DNA of 64,000 bases. It comes from JAVVXB01 sp036651815 (lineage in GTDB: Bacteria; Bacillota; Clostridia; Christensenellales; CAG-138). The DNA is taken from positions 14,388-78,387 of the forward strand of contig JAVVXB010000011.1 in NCBI GenBank assembly GCA_036651815.1, in the 5' to 3' direction. The translations under genes and the position numbers were made by a program. Positions 45,009 to 52,749 of the stretch are shown here, one piece after another (the stretch's first letter is position 1; each line of letters begins with the position of its first letter). The notes under the pieces are model-generated. The model was given only the letters and a program-made list of their open reading frames with translations, ran no database searches and had not been told where the DNA came from.

Positions 45009-45857
45009 ATGTCACAATTACTCAAAGGCGCGGAAGTAACCGCCATCCTGAATGAGAATCTGAAAGCACGCATAAGTACGCTTCAGAAATTTGGCCTCTC
45101 CCCCACGCTTGCCATTGTCCGCGTGGGGGAACGCGAGGACGATCTTTCCTATGAACGCGGTGCGGTCAAGCGCTGCGAAACCATAGGTGTAAAAGTGCAG
45201 AAGTTCGTATTACCTGCCGATGTACCACAGAGCGAACTCATGGCAACCATCGAACAACTCAATCGCGACAAGTATATCCACGGAGTGCTGATCTTTCGTC
45301 CACTACCAAAGCATCTAGATGACGAAGCCGTGCGTGCAGCGCTGGCTCCTCAAAAGGATGTCGATGGCATTACGGACGGCTCACTTGTTGGCGTATTCAC
45401 TGACACTGCGCAGGGCTTCCCGCCCTGCACGGCGCAGGCTTGCATGGAGATTTTGGATCACTTCAAAGTCGACTGCAAAGGAAAAAAAGCTGTGGTCATT
45501 GGCCGTTCACTAGTCGTTGGCAAGCCTGCAGCCATGATGCTGCTCAAGCGCAACGCCACCGTCACCGTCTGCCATACACGCACCGTTGATATGCCATCAG
45601 TCACACGCGAAGCGGATATTTTAATTGTCGCCGCAGGCCGCGCAGGCATCATTGGCAAGGACTATGTCTCTCCTGGTCAGATCGTTGTGGACGTAGGCAT
45701 CCATATGAATGACGACGGGAAGCTCTGCGGTGACGTAGCCTTTTCTGAAGTGGAGCCGATCGTATCAGCGCTTACACCCGTTCCCGGCGGTGTCGGCACC
45801 GTGACCACAAGCGTACTTGTTTCTCACGTTGTTGAAGCCGCAGAACGTTGCCTATAA
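45009..45857 (+). CDS. folD: methylene-THF dehydrogenase (FolD family, probably without cyclohydrolase activity)
   Basis: The 282-aa Rossmann protein reduces methenyl-THF to methylene-THF. DVDGIT, PCTAQACMEILD, VVIGRSLVVGKP and PVPGGVGTVTTS are the FolD sites. In the usual Y-V-x-x-K-x-K motif it reads Y48-E-R-G-A52-V-K54, so the cyclohydrolase lysine (K54 in E. coli, K56 in human) is Ala. The catalytic-site Gln of GILVQLPLP is F96 (GVLIFRPLP). Loss of this lysine is known to abolish cyclohydrolase while leaving dehydrogenase activity, and fchA just upstream would replace it. The alignment was made by eye. Confidence 0.93.
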   Translation: MSQLLKGAEVTAILNENLKARISTLQKFGLSPTLAIVRVGEREDDLSYERGAVKRCETIGVKVQKFVLPADVPQSELMATIEQLNRDKYIHGVLIFRPLPKHLDDEAVRAALAPQKDVDGITDGSLVGVFTDTAQGFPPCTAQACMEILDHFKVDCKGKKAVVIGRSLVVGKPAAMMLLKRNATVTVCHTRTVDMPSVTREADILIVAAGRAGIIGKDYVSPGQIVVDVGIHMNDDGKLCGDVAFSEVEPIVSALTPVPGGVGTVTTSVLVSHVVEAAERCL

Positions 45858-45939
45858 TCCCCTCCAACTCTATATAATACACAAGTGCAAAACTAGCCAA
45901 GAGGTTGTTTATGGTTAAATGTCAATCGTTGGGTTAATA

Positions 45940-45992
45940 AAATACAGACCAAGCAACAGAGGGAGCCATTTGCGAAGAAGCCGATGGCTCCT
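45940..45992 (+). repeat. imperfect direct repeat, copy 1
   Basis: The sequence AATACAGACCAAGCAACAG and its continuation to GGCTCC resembles 46257-46312 at roughly 70 percent by eye. Confidence 0.45.
45962..45991 (+). terminator. hairpin after folD, probable terminator
   Basis: GGAGCCAT (45962-45969) pairs with ATGGCTCC (45984-45991); TTT follows. It would end the folTC-fhs-fchA-folD transcript. Confidence 0.55.
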
Positions 45993-46256
45993 TTACATTG
46001 GAAGTTTGACGCTTACGTACCGTCAGGTTACTGCTACGCTTTGTTTTCTGTAGTTCGACGCTCATCGTTCACCTCAGACTCTATTGGAATTCGTTTGATG
46101 TCGCAAGATATCTTGAGACACCTAACCTTTTCCATCTATTGTCTGAGATTACCTCTATGCTGTAAAGACGCTGGTGGAGTTGACGGTTACCGCAGAAGTC
46201 GTTTCTTAATGTCAACCTTTGGGGCAAAAACAATTCTGCGTCACTAGTTTTTGTAT

Positions 46257-46312
46257 AAGGAAATAGACTAAGTCACAGGTGAGGCCATCTTCGAAGAATC
46301 AGATAACCCCCG
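46257..46312 (+). repeat. imperfect direct repeat, copy 2
   Basis: Starts AAGGAAATAGACTAAG and contains GGCCATCTTCGAAGAA, aligning with copy 1 at 45940-45992. It lies inside a 9-nt inverted repeat. Confidence 0.45.
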
Positions 46313-46469
46313 CTGTTGCTTAGTCTATGACGATTGCTCCAATGATTGACATAGAGTCCTTAGTGTATGACTATCACTCTAGCGATTGACATGAATCCAA
46401 AAGACCCACAGCGTTTCCATTAGGAGGTTATGAGGACTTTTGATATCGTCATTGTGTGGAATTTTTCTA

Positions 46470-47189
46470 TCACAGTAGACTTGCCGCATCCTGATCCAAA
46501 TAGATTTCAACGAACGGGTGTAGTTGCAATACGCTGGCAGGAACCATCTCAGTCACCGGACCTGTCAACATTTTCCGAACGATCTCTGCTTTTGACTTTC
46601 CAAGCGCAATGAATATGATGCTACGGGCATTCATGCAGGTCTTTATACCCATCGTAATTGCCGTCTTTGGCACTTCGTCCTTGCTGGCGAAGAAACGGGA
46701 ATTGGCTGTAATGGAGGATTCCGTCAGTTTGACCTGATGGGTTACAGAACCAAATGGCGTGCCTGGCTCATTAAAACCGATGTGCCCATTGTGGCCAATG
46801 CCAAGCAATTGCAAATCGATACCGCCAGCAGCTTCAATTGCATGCTCATAATCAGCTGCGATCTGATCTAGATCACCCAGTCCGGCAGGCACGTGCGTAT
46901 TTTCAATCGGAATATCAATATGGTGAAACAGATTATCATTCATAAAATAACGATAGGATTGATCATGTGTTCCTTCGAGACCAACATATTCGTCAAGATT
47001 GTATGTCGTGGCTTTCTTGAAAGAAAGCTTCCCAGCCTGATTGAACCGTGCCAACTCCTGATATAGTCCAACAGGCGTGCTTCCGGTAGCATAACCAAGG
47101 ACGGCATCTGGTTTTGTGTGCAATAGTTCCACATATCTTTGCGCTGCAATCTGTGCAAGTTTTTCAGGTGTGTTGATCAAAATTTTCAT
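46470..47189 (-). CDS. nagB: glucosamine-6-phosphate deaminase
   Basis: The enzyme converts glucosamine-6-phosphate to fructose-6-phosphate and ammonia, linking amino-sugar use to glycolysis. The 239-aa product has LGYATGSTPVGLY, the TYNLDEYVGL catalytic Asp segment, GIGHNGHIGFNEPG (catalytic His) and TMGIKTCMNARS, as in NagB. The start at 47189 follows GGAGG; the frame is open 6 codons further. It is divergent from a DeoR-family regulator, with facing promoters between them. Confidence 0.95.
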   Translation of the reverse strand: MKILINTPEKLAQIAAQRYVELLHTKPDAVLGYATGSTPVGLYQELARFNQAGKLSFKKATTYNLDEYVGLEGTHDQSYRYFMNDNLFHHIDIPIENTHVPAGLGDLDQIAADYEHAIEAAGGIDLQLLGIGHNGHIGFNEPGTPFGSVTHQVKLTESSITANSRFFASKDEVPKTAITMGIKTCMNARSIIFIALGKSKAEIVRKMLTGPVTEMVPASVLQLHPFVEIYLDQDAASLL

Positions 47190-47224
47190 GTGCTTCCTCC
47201 ATAACAAGAAATTTATGCATCCTT

Positions 47225-47253
47225 AAGATACTCCTAGCGGAGAAACATGTCAA
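47225..47253 (-). promoter_or_regulatory. sigma-A promoter of nagB
   Basis: On the minus strand TTGACA (47253-47248), 17 nt, TATCTT (47230-47225), 35 nt before the nagB ATG. Confidence 0.65.
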
Positions 47254-47282
47254 CAGATGCTTACGAAATTACTCGATAAAAC

Positions 47283-47311
47283 TTGTTAATACATAACATA
47301 TCTGTTATAAT
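47283..47311 (+). promoter_or_regulatory. sigma-A promoter of the DeoR-family gene
   Basis: TTGTTA (47283-47288), 17 nt, and perfect TATAAT (47306-47311), 31 nt before ATG 47343. Confidence 0.7.
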
Positions 47312-47342
47312 CAATGTTACAATCATGTTTGAAAGGCTAATT

Positions 47343-48119
47343 ATGGCAAACGAAAGTCGATTGCTATCCGTCCGGGATTTCATCCGTTCTCATGGCGAGG
47401 TCTCAATTGGAGAATTGCAATCATTTTATTCAAATTATTCCGCTATGACGCTGTGGCGCGATTTAAAGTTGTTGGAAGAACAGGGATGTATCCGGCGTGT
47501 ACACGGTGGAGCAATCAGTATGCTTAATGCTGCTCCACAGATCGAAGGTGTGTACAGCAAACGTGCGCGCGAACGCATCCTGGAGAAGACATCCATATCC
47601 AAGGCAGCGCTCGCTTTTATTACGCCTGGTCACGCCGTTTATTTGGACGCCGGCAGTACGCTCATGAGTGTTGCAAACCTCATGGGCAGCGAGCGTTATA
47701 CAGTTGTGACCAGCGGCGCAAATATTGCCATTGAACTGAGTCAGCGACATACCTGCGATGTTCTACTCACAGGCGGACAAATCAGTGAAAATACGCTGTC
47801 CTGTTCCGGCGAACAGGCAGAGAGTTTTATCAATTCCATCAATATCGACGTTGCTTTGATGGCAACCTCTGGATTTTCACTTGCGAGCGGATTCACCAGC
47901 GGTTCCCATTCTGAGAGCGTTCTGAAAAAGAATGTCATTCAAAAAGCAGCTAAGACCGTAATGTTGATGGATGCGAGCAAAGTAAATCGTTCCCTACCGT
48001 TCACTTTTGCAACGCTCTCAGATGTGGATGTACTCATTTGCGATGATAAGCTTCCTAAAGATATTTTGTCGGAAGCCAAAAGACAGAATGTAACCTGCAT
48101 CGTTGCTGAAAGCAATTAA
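47343..48119 (+). CDS. DeoR family transcriptional regulator
   Basis: The 258-aa product has an N-terminal winged helix (ESRLLSVRDFIRSHGEVSIG, then the SAMTLWRDLKLLEEQG recognition segment and the RRVHGGA wing) and a DeoR C-terminal sugar-phosphate sensor (AVYLDAGSTLMSVANLM, VVTSGANIAIEL, LTGGQISENTLSCSG). It likely represses nagB in the absence of an amino-sugar phosphate. ATG 47343 follows AAAGG by 7 nt; an in-frame ATG at 47325 is the alternative. Confidence 0.9.
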   Translation: MANESRLLSVRDFIRSHGEVSIGELQSFYSNYSAMTLWRDLKLLEEQGCIRRVHGGAISMLNAAPQIEGVYSKRARERILEKTSISKAALAFITPGHAVYLDAGSTLMSVANLMGSERYTVVTSGANIAIELSQRHTCDVLLTGGQISENTLSCSGEQAESFINSINIDVALMATSGFSLASGFTSGSHSESVLKKNVIQKAAKTVMLMDASKVNRSLPFTFATLSDVDVLICDDKLPKDILSEAKRQNVTCIVAESN

Positions 48120-48270
48120 CACTCTGATTCTTTCATTAGAAATAATCTCGATGCTTTAAGGCCTATAGTCGGCATTTCATCGTCTCATTGTAATTTTGAA
48201 TTTATTTTACGTTGCAATAATAGGACTATTTTATCCGATGAAAGCAGATTATATAATTGGTATCCACCTG

Positions 48271-48894
48271 TTAGCGTGGAAAATGTGGCACTTCAGGAAT
48301 TGCTTTACATCCGATGAGTCGAGGAAACGATTGCCATGTCGTAGCATTTAATCGCGCCTGATATCCGCAGCAATTGCGCACGTACCAATCATAATAGTAC
48401 GAACGCTTTGGATACGCATATCGGTTCATAATAACCATGATTGTTCCACCATGTGCCACCATCACAATTCTGTTTTCCTTCTGTTCAATAGCGTTTTTCA
48501 CCAGCGCATCAAAAGCATTGCATACGCGTACCGAAAAACCGTACATAGCCTCACCGTTTGGACATTCTGTCAGGCAGCCTGCATCCACCCAGGCACGATA
48601 GGCCGCATCATTCACCATCTCATCCGCAGTTCGTCCTTCAAAATCGCCGAAGTCCATCTCGCGAAAATCGTACACGGGAATTTGTGTGGCATTGGAGAAA
48701 CAGATCTGTGCCGTTTGTACTGCACGTAGCATTGGGCTGACATATACACGTAAGGCGGCACTGTTGATCCCGCAAGCATAGGCTTCCGCAAAGCCCGCTG
48801 AACTCAGCGGTTCATCCGTACGTCCGCAATAGCGGTTGGTTTCATTACTAGCAGTCTTACCATGACGCAACAGTAACACTTCTATTTTACTCAC
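48271..48894 (-). CDS. cobC: histidine phosphatase, probable alpha-ribazole phosphatase
   Basis: The 207-aa product starts with the catalytic LLRHGKTASNE motif, has SPMLRAVQTAQI, REMDFGDFEGRTADEM and MVAHGGTIMVIM, the histidine-phosphatase (phosphoglycerate mutase-like) set. As the last gene of the cobT-cobU-cobS operon it should remove the phosphate from alpha-ribazole phosphate or adenosylcobalamin phosphate. A general phosphatase role cannot be excluded. It overlaps the upstream gene by 4 nt. Confidence 0.88.
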   Translation of the reverse strand: MSKIEVLLLRHGKTASNETNRYCGRTDEPLSSAGFAEAYACGINSAALRVYVSPMLRAVQTAQICFSNATQIPVYDFREMDFGDFEGRTADEMVNDAAYRAWVDAGCLTECPNGEAMYGFSVRVCNAFDALVKNAIEQKENRIVMVAHGGTIMVIMNRYAYPKRSYYYDWYVRNCCGYQARLNATTWQSFPRLIGCKAIPEVPHFPR

Positions 48895-49235
48895 CCCTTG
48901 ATGATTGTTTCGATGCCTGCAACCAATCGCACCACACGTTCTGCCTTTCGTGCAAGCTGTACGCAGAGCCTTCCGATGGCCTCCCGAGCATCCCGCTCGC
49001 CGCGAACGGTGGGAATCACCCCACTACCAACTTCGTTGCAAACCACCACTTGTTTCTTTAACAGTTGCGGCAACAGTGCTGCTGAGGTTGCCGGATCCTT
49101 TGCAATGAGATTCTGCAAATTATAGAGCACTGGCCGCTCGTCCAACACACCGTCTGCGACATCGCTATCTTTATAACCTAAAGAACGAACATAATCGCGT
49201 TTTCCCGAGGCTTGCGACCCAACAACCAAAATCAT
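48891..49235 (-). CDS. short CobU-like P-loop protein
   Basis: The 114-aa product has a CobU-like P-loop (VVGSQASGKRDY), NEVGSGVIPT and an end LARKAERVVRLVAGI typical of CobU, but lacks the central region with the catalytic His found in the full-length gene at 50011. It is encoded between cobS and cobC with 4-nt overlaps on both sides. It may be a partner or regulator of CobU; function uncertain. Confidence 0.75.
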   Translation of the reverse strand: MILVVGSQASGKRDYVRSLGYKDSDVADGVLDERPVLYNLQNLIAKDPATSAALLPQLLKKQVVVCNEVGSGVIPTVRGERDAREAIGRLCVQLARKAERVVRLVAGIETIIKG

Positions 49236-50008
49236 ATCAACACCATCCTTTGGATTAATACAATGGCAAATAGCATCATAAGTTCAGAAACTTGGATGGC
49301 AAACCCCGCAAGATCTCCGCTCATGCCACAAAACTGTTTCTGAACAATATGGTGTAGTATCAACATCACTAGTAGCGCACAAGTCATCATCGCAATCGCA
49401 GTTGGCGTATTATTCAAAAACAGTACAACCGCACACGCAATGAGTTCAATCATTAATATCACAGCCGCCATATGTTTGTTTGCCGATTTGCGAAACGTGG
49501 CAGCCAGCCCCTGCTGTTCAGTTCTTGCCGGGTAGAGCAACGTGCAGAGGGCGCCAATCACACGGCTCAATACATGCATGACCGCAAGCAACAGTACTGT
49601 ATCGGGGCGCATCCGCAGTTCTGTGCAGAGTGCAAAGTAGGCAAGTACATAGCAGCTAACACCAATAACCGCAAACGCACCAGCCCGAGGATCTTTCAAA
49701 ATTTCATGTTTCTTCGCCGGATCCGCGTGACTGCTCAACGCATCAACCGTGTCACAAAATCCATCCAGATGGATGCCTCCGGAAACAGCAATCGGAAGCA
49801 GCGTAAGTCCGGTAGCAAATAGTACCTGGCCAAAGCCAAACGGAAGAGCCAACGCAGACCAACCCCAAAGTACCAAACCAATTGGCAGTCCAACAAGCGG
49901 CAATGCGCAGAGCATATAACGCAGGTTTTCTGTCCCCCACGCTATGCGGGGCATCGGTATGCATGAAAACATAGCGAAAGCCATAAAGATAGAGCGAATG
50001 ACATTCAT
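49232..50008 (-). CDS. cobS: adenosylcobinamide-GDP ribazoletransferase
   Basis: This membrane enzyme joins adenosylcobinamide-GDP and alpha-ribazole(-phosphate), the last assembly step of cobalamin. The 258-aa product has about six membrane segments, the signature GGIHLDGFCDTVDALSSH and KDPRAGAFAVIG with the acidic metal-binding residues, and AGFAIQ near the end. GTG-free start at 50008 follows GGAGA by 8 nt; in-frame codons upstream are too close to the site. Confidence 0.95.
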   Translation of the reverse strand: MNVIRSIFMAFAMFSCIPMPRIAWGTENLRYMLCALPLVGLPIGLVLWGWSALALPFGFGQVLFATGLTLLPIAVSGGIHLDGFCDTVDALSSHADPAKKHEILKDPRAGAFAVIGVSCYVLAYFALCTELRMRPDTVLLLAVMHVLSRVIGALCTLLYPARTEQQGLAATFRKSANKHMAAVILMIELIACAVVLFLNNTPTAIAMMTCALLVMLILHHIVQKQFCGMSGDLAGFAIQVSELMMLFAIVLIQRMVLI

Positions 50009-50010
50009 GA

Positions 50011-50583
50011 TCATTCTCCTTTCAGGAGGATTGGAATTCCACACACCAATTCATACACTCGTTCAAATCGAGCAGCTAATTGTCTGTTGAGATACCCTAG
50101 AGTATCTACATAACATGTCGTCATCAGATCATATCCACCGCCATCGCCACCGACATCATTGGTTATCACAACCAGTATATCACACTGCGCTTCCAACCGC
50201 ATCACTCCATCCAGCACAGCTTTTGCTGCGCGCGCATCCACATTGTGTGGAAAACCTGGTGGCAGTTCTTCCTCCAAATCCGCGCAATCATCGCAAGAGC
50301 GCGTTGCATCGAACATTTCATTTGCCAGCAGATTGCACAGGCACTCAAGCAGCGCAGTGCCGCGTTGCGGCAATGCAACCCCTGCAAGATTTGTGTACCG
50401 TTCAATGGTAGCAAATCCCTTCGCTGAACGCATTGCGCGATGTCGATCAATTTTTCGCAGACTTTCCTCCCCGTAGGGCATCATTGTGGCAATATAACTA
50501 TGCGTCAGCGGAGACGCTACACAGATTTGCTCCCCATATGCACTTTTCCCGCAGGCGGCACCACCCGTAAGCAAATAACGCAT
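50011..50583 (-). CDS. cobU: adenosylcobinamide kinase / guanylyltransferase
   Basis: The 190-aa enzyme phosphorylates adenosylcobinamide and adds GMP. LTGGAACGKSAYGE is the P-loop; DRHRAMR carries the His that would be guanylylated; LLECLCNLL and DILVVITNDVGGDGGGYD follow, a clostridial variant of the NEVG segment. The C-terminus (LVCGIPILLKG) is typical. It lies 2 nt from cobS and 11 nt from cobT. Confidence 0.9.
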   Translation of the reverse strand: MRYLLTGGAACGKSAYGEQICVASPLTHSYIATMMPYGEESLRKIDRHRAMRSAKGFATIERYTNLAGVALPQRGTALLECLCNLLANEMFDATRSCDDCADLEEELPPGFPHNVDARAAKAVLDGVMRLEAQCDILVVITNDVGGDGGGYDLMTTCYVDTLGYLNRQLAARFERVYELVCGIPILLKGE

Positions 50584-50594
50584 CTTTCGTTCCT

Positions 50595-51638
50595 TTACAT
50601 GCCAATATCAGAATAGGTGATCACTTTGTCATAGACGGCAATCGCCATATCCAACACGGGAATGATGGCTACCGCGCCCGTACCCTCACCAAGACGCATG
50701 CCAGCGTGCAACAGTGGCACGATGCCAAGCGCATCCAGCACCATACTGCCAGCAGGTTCAGCCGATACGTGGCTGGCAAGCAGATAAGGCCGTATATGTG
50801 GACAAAGACGGCTGGCAACCAGCGCTGCAACCGAACTAATCACGCCATCCACGAGCACAGGAATATGATAGATTGCACCGCCAATAAATACACCTGCCAT
50901 AGCAGCAATATCAAAACCGCCAAGTTTGCCGAGTACATCCAGTGCATCGTTTGCATCGGGTTTATTGCATTCGATACCCTTGGTAATCGCGTTTATCTTA
51001 CGGTTAAGTCCCTCTTCATCAAGTCCGACACCAGGACCAGTTACCTCAGAAACTTCCTTGCCTAGCAACACAGTAGCGATTGCACTGGATGTGGTGGTAT
51101 TCCCGATTCCCATCTCACCCGTTGCAAGCAGCCTGTATCCTTCAGCTTTACGGTCGCGCACAAGGTCGATTCCTATCTGGATGGCCTGTTCAGCTTGTTT
51201 ACGCGTCATGGCGGGGCCTTGTGTAAAGTCCTTCGTCCCATCGCCCACACGGCGATCAAGCAGCAAATCGTTCCCAACATTCGCATGGCTAAACATGCCC
51301 ATATCCACAGTGAACAAATCCGTATGCGCATATTCGGCCATAACGCCAACAGAGGAACGTCGTTTTGCAATAAACTCCGTCATTATAATTGTGACTTCAG
51401 CGGGAGTCATGGCAACGCCCTGCGCGGTCACGCCATTATCGGAGCAGAGAACCAGCAGTGCACGCTTCTCGATATTGACTTTAGAGGTTCCCTGAATGCC
51501 GGCAATGCAAGTAACCATCTTCTCCAGTTGACCAAGGCTGCCGATTGGCTTGGCCACATTGTTCCAATGCTGCACGGCTTCTTCCATGGCCTTTTGATCA
51601 AGAGCGGTAATACTGCGATTCAACTGATTCAGATCCAT
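50595..51638 (-). CDS. cobT: nicotinate-nucleotide:dimethylbenzimidazole phosphoribosyltransferase
   Basis: The 347-aa enzyme makes alpha-ribazole phosphate from the lower-ligand base. NVAKPIGSLGQLE, LVLCSDNGVTAQGV, GEMGIGNTTTSSAI and MRLGEGTGAV, where the Glu is the catalytic base, are the family sites. It is the first gene of the riboswitch-controlled operon. No bluB or bza genes for DMB synthesis were seen in the window, so the base may be imported or made elsewhere. Confidence 0.96.
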   Translation of the reverse strand: MDLNQLNRSITALDQKAMEEAVQHWNNVAKPIGSLGQLEKMVTCIAGIQGTSKVNIEKRALLVLCSDNGVTAQGVAMTPAEVTIIMTEFIAKRRSSVGVMAEYAHTDLFTVDMGMFSHANVGNDLLLDRRVGDGTKDFTQGPAMTRKQAEQAIQIGIDLVRDRKAEGYRLLATGEMGIGNTTTSSAIATVLLGKEVSEVTGPGVGLDEEGLNRKINAITKGIECNKPDANDALDVLGKLGGFDIAAMAGVFIGGAIYHIPVLVDGVISSVAALVASRLCPHIRPYLLASHVSAEPAGSMVLDALGIVPLLHAGMRLGEGTGAVAIIPVLDMAIAVYDKVITYSDIGM

Positions 51639-51820
51639 TGATACTGCCTTCTTTCTGTCTCCTTATAAATCAGGATATTATACTTGTTGCATCCATTTAT
51701 CAAAGATGCGGGTTTTCGGTCCGCCTACGCCGTAGAAATGTCCCAGCAATCGGTGTATGAAGAACCTGTTGGCTCAAGCTGCGTACAAATTTTCATCGAA
51801 CAAGGCATACGCATAAATAA

Positions 51821-51850
51821 ACGGCCGTTCCCTGTGAGAGGAACGGTCGT
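51821..51850 (-). terminator. terminator of the cobalamin riboswitch leader
   Basis: Arms 51821-51831 and 51840-51850 pair (11 bp, one G-U) with an 8-nt loop; on the minus strand a T-rich tract TTTATTT follows. It lies between the B12 riboswitch and cobT and probably serves as its expression platform. The 180 bp between it and cobT hold no other clear feature. Confidence 0.65.
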
Positions 51851-51899
51851 ATACAATGCAAAATTAGCGCACAGCAAAATTCCAACCCCCAGGTGGTTT

Positions 51900-52065
51900 C
51901 CATGCATATACAGGTTTCCCGACTTAGCTTCATCCTACTAAGGCGCCTTCCCACCGTTGATTCGGTAGTGGCTTTTTGGCCTGTTCGTCAGCTTCACGGT
52001 TACTGGGATAGTCCGGGACTCACATCCGGTTCCCTCAACGCTTTATCAAGCGCCGGTACGCACAC
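51900..52065 (-). promoter_or_regulatory. cobalamin (B12) riboswitch
   Basis: On the minus strand the leader shows GGGAACCGG, TGTGAGTCCCGGAC, ATCCC, CCGTGA, the B12 box AAGCCACT (51974-51967), GGGAAGGCGCC and GATGAAGCTAAGTCGGG with ACCTG, all in the known order of adenosylcobalamin riboswitches. It precedes the cobT operon, so cobalamin should repress it. Confidence 0.92.
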
Positions 52066-52110
52066 GATCAAATCGCAACATACAAATATACACGTTATTT
52101 AATTAGCATC

Positions 52111-52139
52111 AATATATCATAACCATGTACATTCGTCAA
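52111..52139 (-). promoter_or_regulatory. sigma-A promoter of the cobT operon
   Basis: On the minus strand TTGACG (52139-52134), 17 nt, TATATT (52116-52111), placing the start about 40 nt before the riboswitch. Confidence 0.7.
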
Positions 52140-52150
52140 TCAATCCGAAA

Positions 52151-52179
52151 TCGACAAAAGCAAGGATTTATGCTATGAT
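52151..52179 (+). promoter_or_regulatory. sigma-A promoter of the NUDIX gene
   Basis: TCGACA (52151-52156), 17 nt, TATGAT (52174-52179) preceded by an extended TGC, 27 nt before the ATG. Confidence 0.6.
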
Positions 52180-52206
52180 AGCGAAGAATTTTTATGGAGG
52201 TACCGC

Positions 52207-52749
52207 ATGCTGAATTTAGAGGAACACAAGCTGACTTCCACGTTGATCTACGATGGAAAGGTGATTCATTTGTTTCGCGACCAAATTGCACTGCCCAATG
52301 GAAATATAGCCACACGTGAGGTCATCCGTCATCAAGGCGCGGTTGCCATTGTACCCTTGACAGACAAAAACGAGGTGGTGATGGTGCGGCAGTTCCGTTA
52401 TCCGTTTTCCCGGGTTATGCTTGAGATTCCCGCAGGCAAGCTCGACTCAGGAGAATCGCCCGATGATTGCGCCGCGCGTGAGCTTTCCGAAGAAACTGGC
52501 GCATCAGCCGACACAATGACGTATTTGGGTGTTTTCTGTCCGACCGTTGCCTATAGCGATGAAGTTATCCATCTCTATCTCGCCAAATGTCTCACATTCG
52601 GAGAAATGCATACTGACGAGGATGAGTTCTTAAACGTTGAGCGCATTCCGTTACAAGTACTCGTTGATCAGATCATGTCCGGCACCATCGAGGACGGAAA
52701 AACGCAGGCAGCCATCCTAAAGACATGGTTTCTTTTACAACAAGCATGA
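52207..52749 (+). CDS. NUDIX hydrolase, ADP-ribose pyrophosphatase type
   Basis: The 180-aa cytosolic enzyme has the full NUDIX box: GKLDSGESPDDCAARELSEE followed by TGA, and the MVRQFRYPFSRVMLEIPAG segment before it, as in ADP-ribose pyrophosphatases (NudF). It hydrolyses nucleoside diphosphate sugars such as ADP-ribose. GGAGG lies 9 nt before the start. Its end overlaps the next gene (ATGA). Confidence 0.92.
   Translation: MLNLEEHKLTSTLIYDGKVIHLFRDQIALPNGNIATREVIRHQGAVAIVPLTDKNEVVMVRQFRYPFSRVMLEIPAGKLDSGESPDDCAARELSEETGASADTMTYLGVFCPTVAYSDEVIHLYLAKCLTFGEMHTDEDEFLNVERIPLQVLVDQIMSGTIEDGKTQAAILKTWFLLQQA

Larger units (their letters stand above)
45858..46469. other. 612-bp region without a gene, with two imperfect direct repeats
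   Basis: No convincing reading frame. It holds the folD terminator (45962-45991), a diverged direct repeat (45940-45992 and 46257-46312), a 9-nt inverted repeat TAGACTAAG/CTTAGTCTA (46264-46272, 46319-46327), and a ~35-nt imperfect tandem duplication at about 46325-46397 (each unit has TATGAC and GATTGACAT). It may be decayed mobile DNA. Confidence 0.5.

Noticed and set aside
45984..46247. 87-codon frame in the gene-free stretch
   Set aside because: No Shine-Dalgarno site, no recognisable product, and it starts inside the folD terminator hairpin.
46430..46612. 60-codon frame with a good AGGAGG site in front of its ATG
   Set aside because: It runs antisense into the 3' end of nagB and its product has no recognisable feature.
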